Shown: positions 15,674 through 24,039 of the stretch, piece after piece | Layout of the letters: each line of letters opens with the position of its first letter | Position numbering within the stretch: the stretch's first letter is position 1 | Assembly: GCF_007096885.1 (NCBI RefSeq) | Contig: NZ_VJNO01000018.1 | Coordinates: 1 to 64,000, forward strand | Reading direction: 5' to 3' | Source: Streptomyces sp. 130 | GTDB lineage: Bacteria; Actinomycetota; Actinomycetes; Streptomycetales; Streptomycetaceae | DNA length: 64,000 bases | The notes under the pieces: generated by a model | Database searches by the model: none | What the model was told of the DNA's origin: nothing | What the model saw: the letters and a program-made list of their open reading frames with translations, nothing else | Program-made: the position numbers and the translations under genes

Positions 15674-16624
15674 GTGCGAGACGTGGCAGTGCATCAGGTC
15701 GGCGAGCAGCGGTTGGCCGAGGCGCTCGACGACATCGACGGGCGGACGTACAAGCGGTGGCACTCGCTGCGGTACGACAGCATCTCGCCGGCGCTGATCC
15801 GGGCCATGGCGGACGAACTGCTCGACCACGTCGCGGCACGGACGGTGACGGAGCCGGGGCTCGACGCCGCGGCCCGCACGGTCGCCGTCACCGCCGCGGA
15901 GTGCGTGCACGGAGTGCTGAGCATCATGTGCTTCCCGGACGGGGACCAGGAACTCCGGTTCCCCCTCATCGGGGAGCGGATCAGCACCGACCCGTACGAC
16001 GACGAGTTCGGCGACGGGCCCGTCACCTTCCAGGACGTGGTCAAGGAGGCGCCCACCGCGCGGACATGGCTCGACATGTTCGACGTGTGCGTCGTCAGCG
16101 GGCACGTGTGGGACTGGGAGCGCGTCACCGGTCTCCTGCTGCGTGACGACTACGCGCCCGCCATACGCGACGGTGCGCCGTACAACCGGTACGCCTCCGT
16201 CTCCGCTCCCGCCGACCTCGCCGCCATGGATGCCCTGTGCCCCTACCTCACCGAGGCGGCCGGGCATCTGCCCCGTGACTGGCCCACGGTTCCGCTGCGC
16301 AAGCCGGACGCCGGGGAGCGGGCGGTGGCCGCCCGGCGGCTCGACGAGGCCGGCGACGCGCTGAGCGCGGATCAGCGGCTGCTCCGCGTACTCCTCGACG
16401 ACGACCAGCAGGCCTTTGAGGACGCCCTCGCCGCCCGGCTGGTCACGTACCGGGAGAGCATCGAGGCCGATGCGGCCGACCCCGCGCCCCGGTCCCTCCT
16501 TCCCCTCGGCGTCCTCGCGACGGCCTGCCTCGCGGTCCAGGTGCACGGATGGGAACTCGGTGTCCGCTCCGGCTACCTGCCGTACGGCCTGCTCGCGAAG
16601 CCGACGCCGGGCCAGGTGGACTGA
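15674..16624 (+). CDS. Immunity 49 (Imm49)-like family protein
   Basis: A 316-residue soluble protein. The C-terminal LLPLGVLATACLAVQVHGWE followed by LGVRSGYLP, and the N-terminal part, resemble the Imm49 family, predicted to neutralise polymorphic toxins and common in Streptomyces, often without a toxin beside it. No toxin gene is adjacent here. GTG 15674 follows AAAGGA. Assignment rests on remembered family features, so function is tentative. The only toxin-like gene in the window ends at 37017, over 20 kb away. Confidence 0.6.
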   Translation: MRDVAVHQVGEQRLAEALDDIDGRTYKRWHSLRYDSISPALIRAMADELLDHVAARTVTEPGLDAAARTVAVTAAECVHGVLSIMCFPDGDQELRFPLIGERISTDPYDDEFGDGPVTFQDVVKEAPTARTWLDMFDVCVVSGHVWDWERVTGLLLRDDYAPAIRDGAPYNRYASVSAPADLAAMDALCPYLTEAAGHLPRDWPTVPLRKPDAGERAVAARRLDEAGDALSADQRLLRVLLDDDQQAFEDALAARLVTYRESIEADAADPAPRSLLPLGVLATACLAVQVHGWELGVRSGYLPYGLLAKPTPGQVD

Positions 16625-16796
16625 CCACGAGCGTTGCCGACGTCAGGCGTGCGGGGCCGATGGCAGGCGGCAGGGGGCAACTCCGTCGCCGGCGTGGCGG
16701 CGCTGGACCCCTTCACCACGCTCACCGGGCTGTCGGTGTTCTGAACCCGACAGGCTGGAGGCGGGCCCGAGACTCCGAGGCTCTCGTCCTTGCGCG

Positions 16797-17471
16797 CTAC
16801 AGCGCTGCCGACTGCCGGACGCGTGTCGTCTGGAGCTCGGCAAGATCGGCGTAGGGCACGGTCTGCGGAAGATCCTCGCTCGTGACACGGACCAGCGTTG
16901 CGCCGAGGCGGGTGACGATCATGGTGTCCGGTCCGGTGAACGCATCGGTCTCGTCCGTCTCCAGCCGCACGTCCAACGGGCGCGCCCTGCTGCCGGCCTT
17001 GCCGCGCTCCGCGGCGGCCAGCCCGTCCATCGCCGATTCGGCGTCGCCGGGCGTGCCGAAGGCGTAGATACGGAAGACGACCTGACCGCCGGAAGCCGGT
17101 TGCCGGATGAAAGACGTGCCCAGAGCGACGAGTCCCTCGCACTGGGTGCCCGAGTCCTCCCGGCAGGTCTTCAGGGACTCCTGCGGCAGGCCGATCTCGG
17201 CGCCGAATCCTTCCCACCCGTCCGGAGCGCTGTCCGTGTCGATCAGCGCTTGGCGCACTTGCTCCTGGGTCAGTACGACCGGTGTCTCCGCTCCCCGGGC
17301 TCCGCCGGCGGCCCGCTCGTCCACCGGGCCCGCGTCGGCGGACGCCGTGCCGTCGGCAGGGGCCACGGATTGCCCGCCACCACCGCAAGCGGTGAGCCCC
17401 GCCAGCATCACCGCACCGACCGCCGACCCCCAAGTCCTCCGGAACACCTGCAACCCCCTTGCCAAGTCCAT
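16797..17471 (-). CDS. Putative lipoprotein
   Basis: A 224-residue exported protein. The N-terminus has basic residues, a hydrophobic stretch and a lipobox LTAC with Cys29, so it should be lipidated and anchored outside the membrane. The mature part begins with a Gly/Ser/Ala-rich linker, then a domain resembling the substrate-free sensor domains of small Streptomyces lipoproteins (LTQEQVRQALIDTDSAPDGW near the start). I chose ATG 17471 because it gives a correct lipoprotein signal; the frame is open further upstream. It converges on the Imm49-like gene. No known function. Confidence 0.72.
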   Translation of the reverse strand: MDLARGLQVFRRTWGSAVGAVMLAGLTACGGGGQSVAPADGTASADAGPVDERAAGGARGAETPVVLTQEQVRQALIDTDSAPDGWEGFGAEIGLPQESLKTCREDSGTQCEGLVALGTSFIRQPASGGQVVFRIYAFGTPGDAESAMDGLAAAERGKAGSRARPLDVRLETDETDAFTGPDTMIVTRLGATLVRVTSEDLPQTVPYADLAELQTTRVRQSAAL

Positions 17472-17661
17472 TCCGCACCCACCGGCCGCCCTGCGCACCG
17501 GGAGCGGTTGCGGAAACCCTACTGAAGGGGCGGCTGGGCGGCCGACCGGCCCATCGAGCTTCGTTGCCGCGAAGAGGCAGCCGCTTGGGAACGGGGTGGC
17601 TGGGCTCACCGGACCGCTCGCGCAGCTGTCCGGTGAGCCCGACCGGTGGCCCGCCCCACCT

Positions 17662-20034
17662 CTACTCGGGGACCGGCCGGTCGGTGGTGCCGGGGCTGCG
17701 GTGCAGGGGCTGTTTGGGCGTGGGCCGCCGCTTCGGCGGGGAGATCGCGAGGGTGACGGGCCCCTCGCCGTTCACGTGCACCTCCCTACCGTGGTGGTGG
17801 ATCGTCAGGGATTCGCCGAGCAGCAGCGAGTACGTCGCCTTGTCCGGCTTGATCTCCACCTGGAGGCACCGGCCGCGGAACTGGAGCCGGAAGGCCAGAC
17901 GGCTGAACTTCTCGGGCAGCCGGGGCGCGAAGCGCAGGCTGTCGCCGTCCCGTCGGGTGCCGCCGAATCCGGCGACCAGTGCCATCCACGTACCGGCCAG
18001 GGAGGCGATGTGCAGTCCGTCGCGGGTGTTGTGCTCCAGGTCGGCCAGGTCCATCAGCGCGGCCTCGGCGGTGTAGTCGTAAGCAAGTCGCAGATGCCCG
18101 GTCCGGGCGGCGACGACGGCCTGGCAGCACGCCGACAGGGAGGAGTCCCGTACGGTCAGCGGCTCGTAGTAGGCGAAGTTCGCGGCCAGCTGGTCGTCGT
18201 CGCAATGGGCTTCGAACCAGCTGCCGCACGTGTACATGGCCAGCACGAGGTCGGACTGCTTGATCACCTGCTTGCGGTAGATGTCGAAGTAGGGGAAATG
18301 CAGCATCAGCGGGTACTGGTCGGCGCGTGTGCGCGCGAAATCCCAGCGCTGGTGATGGGTGAAACCGGCGTGCTGCTCGTGCACGCCGATCTCCTCGTTG
18401 TACGGGATGTGCACCGCATCGGCGGCGTCTCTCCAGGCGGCGCTCTCCTCCTCGTCCACACCCAGTCGGGCGGCCTCTTCCGGATGGCGTTCGCACACGT
18501 CGGCCGCGGCGAGGAGGTTGGAGCGGGCCATGAGGTTGGTGTACGTGTTGTCGTCCACCACGGCGCTGTACTCGTCCGGCCCCGTGACGCCGTCGATGTG
18601 GAACACGCCGTGCGGGTCGTGATGGCCCAGGGAGCGCCACAACCGTGCCGTTTCCACCAGGAGTTCCAGGGCGGTCTCGCGTTCGAAGTCGGCGTCGCCG
18701 GTCACCGCCGTGTGGCGCACCGCTGCGTGCGCGATGTCGGCGGCCACGTGGAAGGCGGCGGTGCCGGCCGGCCAGTAGGCGGAGCCCTCCGAGCCGTCGA
18801 TGGTCCGCCACGGGAACGCGGCACCGTCCAGTCCGAGCTGGACGGCCCGGTCCCGGGCGGCGGGCAGGGTGGCCTGCCGCCAGCGCAACGCCTCGGCGAC
18901 CGCCTTGGGCTCGGTGTAGGAGAGGAGGGGCAGCACGAACATCTCGGTGTCCCAGAAGGCGTGGCCGTCGTACCCGGAACCGGTCAGCCCCTTGGCCGGG
19001 ATCGCCCGTTGTTCGGCGCGGGCACCGGCCTGGAGCACATGGAAGAGGGCGAAGCGGACGGCCTGCTGGATCTCCCCGTCGCCGTGCACCTCGACATCGG
19101 CACGGGCCCAGAAGTCATCGAGGTACGCCCGCTGCTGAGCCACCAGTTCGTCCCAGCCACCATGCGCGGCGGCAGCCAGCGCGGCCTCGACCTGATCGCT
19201 CATCGCCGGCCGGGAACGGGCCCCCGACCAGCCGTGGGCGACGGTCTTCTGCACCCGCAGCCGCTGTCCCGGCTCCAGGACGGAGGTGATGGTCAGGCGG
19301 GCGACGTCCGTGTTGCTCTCGCTGCTGGTGGTGACGTTCCCGGGGGCGTCCACGACGTGGTCGGCGGCCACCGCGACCCTGAGGCCGCTTCGCCGGGTGC
19401 GGTGGACCAGACGCAGCCGCGACCCGACGGCCTGGTCCTCCTCCGGCTCCAGCGGGGACTGCAACGCCTTGGCCGTCCGCGGGTCGCCGTCGGCCGAGGG
19501 CAGGCTCTCGTTGGTGACCAGCTCCGACTGGATGACCACCCTCGTCCGGCTGTCGACGGGCTCCACCTCGTACTGCACGGCGGCGATGGCACGCTGGGTG
19601 AGGGAGACGAGGCGGGTGGAACGCACCCGGACGGTCCTGCCCGCCGGGGACGTCCACTCACAGCTCCGCTCCAGCACACCGCGCCTGAAGTCCAGGGTGC
19701 GCTCGTGCTTGCGGAGCCGCCCGTAGCGCAGGTCGAAGGGCTCGTCGTCCACCAGCAGCCGCAGCAGCTTGCCATTGGTGACGTTGATGACGGTCTGGCC
19801 CGACTCGGGGTATCCGTAGCCCGCCTCGGCGTAGGGCAGCGGGTGCAGTTCGTACACCCCGTTGAGATAGCTGCCGGGCAGGCCGTGCGGTTCCCCCTCG
19901 TCGAGGTTGCCGCGCCAGCCGACATGTCCGTTGGACAGGGCGAAGACCGACTCGCTCTGGGCCAGGAGATCGAGGTCGAGAGCCGTCTCGCGCACCCGCC
20001 AGGGTTCCACCGTGTACGTCCGGTTGGTGATCAC
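17662..20034 (-). CDS. Glycoside hydrolase family 65 protein (disaccharide phosphorylase)
   Basis: A 790-residue GH65 protein. It has an N-terminal beta-sandwich, a linker and an (alpha/alpha)6 catalytic barrel with GYDGHAFWDTEMF and the general acid in GVTGPDEYS, then a small C-terminal beta domain. Members phosphorolyse maltose, trehalose, kojibiose or nigerose to beta-glucose-1-phosphate and glucose. A beta-phosphoglucomutase-like HAD gene lies directly upstream, overlapping by four bases (GTGA), which fits the phosphorolytic pathway: the mutase turns beta-glucose-1-phosphate into glucose-6-phosphate. No signal peptide, so it is cytosolic. The exact disaccharide is not determined. Confidence 0.9.
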   Translation of the reverse strand: MITNRTYTVEPWRVRETALDLDLLAQSESVFALSNGHVGWRGNLDEGEPHGLPGSYLNGVYELHPLPYAEAGYGYPESGQTVINVTNGKLLRLLVDDEPFDLRYGRLRKHERTLDFRRGVLERSCEWTSPAGRTVRVRSTRLVSLTQRAIAAVQYEVEPVDSRTRVVIQSELVTNESLPSADGDPRTAKALQSPLEPEEDQAVGSRLRLVHRTRRSGLRVAVAADHVVDAPGNVTTSSESNTDVARLTITSVLEPGQRLRVQKTVAHGWSGARSRPAMSDQVEAALAAAAHGGWDELVAQQRAYLDDFWARADVEVHGDGEIQQAVRFALFHVLQAGARAEQRAIPAKGLTGSGYDGHAFWDTEMFVLPLLSYTEPKAVAEALRWRQATLPAARDRAVQLGLDGAAFPWRTIDGSEGSAYWPAGTAAFHVAADIAHAAVRHTAVTGDADFERETALELLVETARLWRSLGHHDPHGVFHIDGVTGPDEYSAVVDDNTYTNLMARSNLLAAADVCERHPEEAARLGVDEEESAAWRDAADAVHIPYNEEIGVHEQHAGFTHHQRWDFARTRADQYPLMLHFPYFDIYRKQVIKQSDLVLAMYTCGSWFEAHCDDDQLAANFAYYEPLTVRDSSLSACCQAVVAARTGHLRLAYDYTAEAALMDLADLEHNTRDGLHIASLAGTWMALVAGFGGTRRDGDSLRFAPRLPEKFSRLAFRLQFRGRCLQVEIKPDKATYSLLLGESLTIHHHGREVHVNGEGPVTLAISPPKRRPTPKQPLHRSPGTTDRPVPE

Positions 20035-20771
20035 GCGCTGCCTCCGAGTTCGGCGAGGTCCTTCACGACGAGGTCGGCGCCGTGGGCGTACAGGGCGTCG
20101 GTCTGTCCGACGCGGTCGACGCCGACGACGAAGCCGAAGTGCCCGGACCTGCCCGCGTCCATGCCTGCCAGCGCGTCCTCGAAGACGGCGGCCCGGGACG
20201 GCTCCACACCGAGATCCCGGGCGGCGGCCAGGAAGGTGTCGGCGTGAGGTTTGCCCGGCAGATTCCGTTCCCTGGCCACCACGCCGTCGATCCGTACGTC
20301 GAACAGCCGCTCGGCGGCGATGGAGTGCAGCACATCGCGGGTGTTGGCGCTGGAGGAGACGATCGCCGTGGCGAGCCCGGCTGCGCGGACCGCGTCGATG
20401 TAGCGCAGCGTGCCCTCGTACGGCTCCACACCGTCGGTACGGATCTTCTCCAGGAGGAGCTCGTTCTTACGGTTGCCGACACCGTTGACACTCCGCGTGT
20501 CCGGCGGATCGTCCGGGGCGCCCTCGGGCAGTTCGATGCCTCGGGAGGCCAGGAAGGAGCGGACGCCGTCGGCCCGGGGGCGGCCGTCGACGAACTGGTC
20601 GTAGTCGGAATCGGAGAAGGGGCGGAAGTCCGCTCCGTCCCGCTCGCGCAGGAAGGCGTCGAAGGTCGCCTTCCAGGCGGCGGCGTGCACCACCGCAGTC
20701 CTGGTGACCACCCCGTCGAGATCGAAGAGACAGGCCTGGATGCCTTCGGGAAGTCCGAGCTGTGTCGTCAT
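20031..20771 (-). CDS. HAD hydrolase, beta-phosphoglucomutase-like
   Basis: A 246-residue HAD protein. Motif I is FDLDGVVT, with Asp17 as nucleophile and Asp19 as acid/base. An inserted helical cap contains the NGVGNRKN segment typical of beta-phosphoglucomutases. Motif II is AIVSSSANT, and motif III/IV lies around GKPHADTFLAAARDLGV and VFEDALAGMDAG. It likely converts beta-glucose-1-phosphate to glucose-6-phosphate. ATG 20771 begins the first beta strand properly; the frame runs further upstream without coding character. Its stop overlaps the GH65 start, so the two are coupled. Confidence 0.88.
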   Translation of the reverse strand: MTTQLGLPEGIQACLFDLDGVVTRTAVVHAAAWKATFDAFLRERDGADFRPFSDSDYDQFVDGRPRADGVRSFLASRGIELPEGAPDDPPDTRSVNGVGNRKNELLLEKIRTDGVEPYEGTLRYIDAVRAAGLATAIVSSSANTRDVLHSIAAERLFDVRIDGVVARERNLPGKPHADTFLAAARDLGVEPSRAAVFEDALAGMDAGRSGHFGFVVGVDRVGQTDALYAHGADLVVKDLAELGGSA

Positions 20772-20969
20772 GAACCCACAGTTCCCCGCCGAGGCGGGTC
20801 GGATCGGGTGACACGCTGTGAGGTGCGTCGCCCGCCCGCCGTACACGGAGCCGTCGGCGGACGCGGCGCCTGAAGACGCGGCGGACGCGGCGCCTGAAGA
20901 CCACCCAGCAGCGGACCACCGCACGCCCTGCCTCCACCCGCATGCCGTCACCCACGGCTACCTGATTCG

Positions 20970-20998
20970 TTGGCATCTCGGCCGCGCATGGTTAGCAT
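20970..20998 (+). promoter_or_regulatory. Leaderless promoter of the DmpA-family gene
   Basis: -35 TTGGCA (20970-20975), a 17-base spacer and -10 TAGCAT (20993-20998). The ATG at 21005 is where transcription should begin, so the mRNA is probably leaderless. A 12-bp palindrome CATCCCGGGATG (20996-21007) covers the -10 end and the start codon. Confidence 0.6.
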
Positions 20999-21004
20999 CC
21001 CGGG

Positions 21005-22108
21005 ATGACGCGAGCCAGGGATCTCGGGATCGGGGCCCAGTGGGGACCCAGTGGGACGTACAACGCGATCACCGACGTGCCCGGAGTACGTGTGGGCCAC
21101 AAGACACTCATCCGGGGCGACAGCCTGCGCACCGGCATCACCGTCGTCGTGCCCAGGCCGGGAACGGCGATGTGGCAGGACCCGGCGTTCGCCGCGTCGC
21201 ACACTCTGAACGGGAACGGCGAGTTCACGGGCCTGGAGTGGATTCGCGAGGGCGGGTTGCTGGAGACGCCGATCGCCATCACCAACACCCACAGCGTCGG
21301 TATCGTCCGTGACGCCCTGGTGGCCCATCAGACGGCGCAGCGCGGCCCGGACGAGGAGTACTGGGCGCTCCCCGTGGTCGCGGAGACCTGGGACGGCCGC
21401 CTCAACGACGTCAACGGACAGCATGTGACAGCGCAGGACCTCTTCGACGCGATCGACGCGGCTGCGGGCGGGCCCGTCGAGGAGGGGAACGTCGGCGGGG
21501 GCACCGGCATGATCGCCCACGGGTTCAAGGCAGGCATCGGCACCGCCTCACGCGTCGTCGACGACGGCGAAGGCGCCTACACGGTCGGCGTACTGGTCCA
21601 GGCGAATCACGGCACGCGGGACCGTTTCAGCGTCGACGGGATTCCGATCGGCCCCGAGACCGCGGACATCCCCCTCCCAGGAGTGCCCGGCACGGCCCCC
21701 GGCCCCGGGCGGCTCCCCGACGGCTCCGGCAGCATCATAGGCGTGGTCGCCACCGACGCACCGCTGCTCCCCACCCAGTGCCGGCGCCTGGCACAGCGGG
21801 CCGGTCTCGGGGTCGGCCGGCTCGGCGGCGCGGGAGAGCACTGGAGCGGGGACATCTTTCTGGCCTTCGCCACCGGCAACTCCGGCCTGGCCGGTGCCTA
21901 CGGCGCATCCGACGTCGCGGAGATCGCGATCCGGATGCTGCCCAACCGCCGGATCAGCCAGTTGTTCGCCGCGGTCGTGGATGCCACCGAGGAAGCGATA
22001 CTGAACGCGATCCTGGCCGCACGCACCATGGTCGGACGCGACGGATTCGTCGCGCCCGCGCTGCCCGCCGACAGGCTCCGCTCCATCCTCACGGCCGCCG
22101 GTCGGTGA
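21005..22108 (+). CDS. P1/DmpA-family aminopeptidase (peptidase S58)
   Basis: A 367-residue member of the self-cleaving DmpA/BapA family, N-terminal nucleophile hydrolases that remove N-terminal residues, including D-amino acids or beta-amino acids, from peptides. N-terminal features ITDVPGVRVGH and NTHSVG are present, as are EEGNVGGGTGM and the autocleavage region DGSGSIIGVVATDAPLLPTQ. Cleavage should occur before Ser243, which becomes the nucleophile. The size matches DmpA. No ribosome-binding site is seen because a -10 hexamer ends six bases before the ATG. No signal peptide. Substrate unknown. Confidence 0.9.
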   Translation: MTRARDLGIGAQWGPSGTYNAITDVPGVRVGHKTLIRGDSLRTGITVVVPRPGTAMWQDPAFAASHTLNGNGEFTGLEWIREGGLLETPIAITNTHSVGIVRDALVAHQTAQRGPDEEYWALPVVAETWDGRLNDVNGQHVTAQDLFDAIDAAAGGPVEEGNVGGGTGMIAHGFKAGIGTASRVVDDGEGAYTVGVLVQANHGTRDRFSVDGIPIGPETADIPLPGVPGTAPGPGRLPDGSGSIIGVVATDAPLLPTQCRRLAQRAGLGVGRLGGAGEHWSGDIFLAFATGNSGLAGAYGASDVAEIAIRMLPNRRISQLFAAVVDATEEAILNAILAARTMVGRDGFVAPALPADRLRSILTAAGR

Positions 22109-22274
22109 CCTCCACAGGCCACAACGCCCGTCCCCGTCGCGGACGCCCGCCGCGGTGGAGACTCCGGATCGATCGGGTAGGGGTTCCTGCTTTTCGCCGT
22201 GCAAGGGCGCACCGAGCCACCCATGGGTCCGCTCGGCTGGTAGGAATGGGGCATCTCCGGGCAAGGGTGTCAGC

Positions 22275-22712
22275 GTGAACGATGAACACGATGGGGTCCC
22301 GGACGCCGCGCATCGGCGACCCGAGGGAATGAGCGACAAGACAGTCGAGGCGCTGGGAGCGCTGTCGAAGGCACTGGAAACCACCGAACGGGCCCGGGGC
22401 GCACTCTATGAGTTCCACCAGCTGACAGGCACCGCCGACTTCCAGGTCGGCGACGCGGTACGCCTGCTGCGGGAAGCCGGCCACGGCGAGGAAGCCGACC
22501 TGATCGAGCAGGAGGTTCTCGGCCGCAACGTCATCCCGGGCCACTGGACCTTCCAGATCATCGAGGCGTACAACCGGACCTACTACCACCACTTCACCGC
22601 CCTGGAACAGCGCCTGGTCCACGAGCTCGCCCAGGGACGTTCCCACATCCACGAAGCCGAACTCAAAGGACGCCGCCGCTCTACGCACGCCACCACCGAC
22701 ACCACCTCATAA
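22275..22712 (+). CDS. Conserved hypothetical protein (145 aa)
   Basis: A soluble, mainly helical 145-residue protein. Its core (ALSKALETTERARGALYEFH, then VGDAVRLLREAGHGEEADLI and GRNVIPGHWTFQIIEAYN) looks like a widespread actinobacterial family whose function I do not know. GTG 22275 is chosen because AAGGGTG lies six bases upstream; the frame is open further upstream without coding character. It follows the DmpA gene by 166 bases on the same strand. Confidence 0.65.
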   Translation: MNDEHDGVPDAAHRRPEGMSDKTVEALGALSKALETTERARGALYEFHQLTGTADFQVGDAVRLLREAGHGEEADLIEQEVLGRNVIPGHWTFQIIEAYNRTYYHHFTALEQRLVHELAQGRSHIHEAELKGRRRSTHATTDTTS

Positions 22713-23238
22713 CCGGCGCTGTGCCCGGGCCCGAGGCGCTTGCGACGGCCGGGGAGGAGCAAGCGGCCCGGCGCCGTCATCCCCGACTGAAGATGCAGGA
22801 ACCCACCGCGGTATCAGACCCGCGGTGGAGGTTCGGAGCGGGGCGCCCCGGTCGTTGCGAGCAGGGTCTCGACAAGGCGTGCACTATCGGGGCACTGTTC
22901 GCTGCCGCCCACAGGAGGCCGTACTCGACCAGCGGGGCGTCATGGAAGGGTAGTAGACGACGTCAGGGCGCGAGTAGTAGTGGGCCGCGCGGGCGGAGAC
23001 GTAGCGGCTGGCGGATGCGTGAACTGTTCGGCCCTCCATTCGGGCTGGGCGGCGCGCGCTTCATCGGAAACACGCTGGTTTCGGACGGATGCAGGAGAGG
23101 AAGTCCTGATGTGCCGCGCATCGGGCCGCGTACGCGAGGACGGGGCCCTCGCGCGCATGACCGAGGAGAACAGACCGAGCCGGTGCTCCCCACTCCCTGG
23201 ACACCGGCAAGCGGCGTACCCGAGGAAACGGCTGGCAG
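22713..23238. other. Intergenic region, no supported gene
   Basis: About 525 bases with frames open in several registers but no consistent coding bias, no clear ribosome-binding site and no hairpin with a strong stem. GAGGAAGTCCTG at about 23097 resembles a ribosome-binding site before ATG 23109, but the product does not look like a protein. Confidence 0.4.
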
Positions 23239-23778
23239 ATGGACGACGACACAACCGTGATGCCCCCGCGTGCTCCCTTGCGGCTCGTGCTCGTCTCGGA
23301 CACACATGTACCCCGGCGCGCCAGGCACCTTCCCGACGCGCTGCTGGACGCGATGGACCGTGCCGATGTCGTGGTCCATGCGGGGGACTGGGTCGACGTC
23401 GCCACGCTCGATCTGCTTGAGCGCCGAGCCCGGCGCCTGGTCGGCGTCTACGGAAACAATGACGGCCCGGAACTGCGGGCCAGGCTGCCGGAGATGGCCC
23501 GCGTCCGCCTGGGAGGCGTACGTTTCGGCGTCGTCCACGAGACGGGAGCGGCCCCGGGCCGGGAGGCGCGTTGTGCCGCGCTCTACCCGGACCTGGACGT
23601 CCTGGTCTTCGGCCACAGTCACATCCCCTGGGACACCGAAGCCCCGGGCGGTTTGCGCCTGCTGAATCCCGGGTCGCCGACGGATCGCAGACGGCAGCCG
23701 TACTGCACCTATATGACGTGCACAGTCATGGACGGCGCCCTCACCGACGTCACCCTGCACCGCCTTCCCCGACGCTGA
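23239..23778 (+). CDS. YfcE/MJ0936-family metallophosphodiesterase
   Basis: A 179-residue calcineurin-like phosphoesterase. The metal-binding residues are complete: SDTH (Asp21, His23), HAGDW (Asp50), YGNNDG, HETG and GHSHIPWD (His126, His128). Its size and motif order match the YfcE/MJ0936 group, which cleave phosphodiesters with manganese or nickel; cellular substrates are poorly known. ATG 23239 lies shortly after GGAAACGGCTGGCAG, a weak ribosome-binding site. Cytosolic. No operon partner is evident. Confidence 0.85.
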   Translation: MDDDTTVMPPRAPLRLVLVSDTHVPRRARHLPDALLDAMDRADVVVHAGDWVDVATLDLLERRARRLVGVYGNNDGPELRARLPEMARVRLGGVRFGVVHETGAAPGREARCAALYPDLDVLVFGHSHIPWDTEAPGGLRLLNPGSPTDRRRQPYCTYMTCTVMDGALTDVTLHRLPRR

Positions 23779-24039
23779 GAGCGACAGGGCAGGCCGGTGC
23801 GGGGCCCGGGGAGTCATGCAGTCGGCCTGTTCCTGGCCAACGGCGCCAGGGCGATCCGCAGCGATGCCCCGCCCATGCCTTCGCGGGAAAACTGCGGCCC
23901 GCCCCGCCGCCCCCCAGCGGCCAAGGCGGGCCGAGAACCGTAGGCAGCCGGGCGGGGAGGCAGCCGGTGTCCGCCGCGATGGCCGCGACACGGGCCGCCC
24001 GCGCGCAGGCCTGGCCGTGGTGGTGTACGCGCTTGGGGG

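Noticed and set aside
17107..20247. 1046-codon open frame on the plus strand over the lipoprotein and GH65 genes
   Set aside because: Shadow of two well-supported minus-strand genes; composition is Gly/Arg/Val-rich and unlike a protein.
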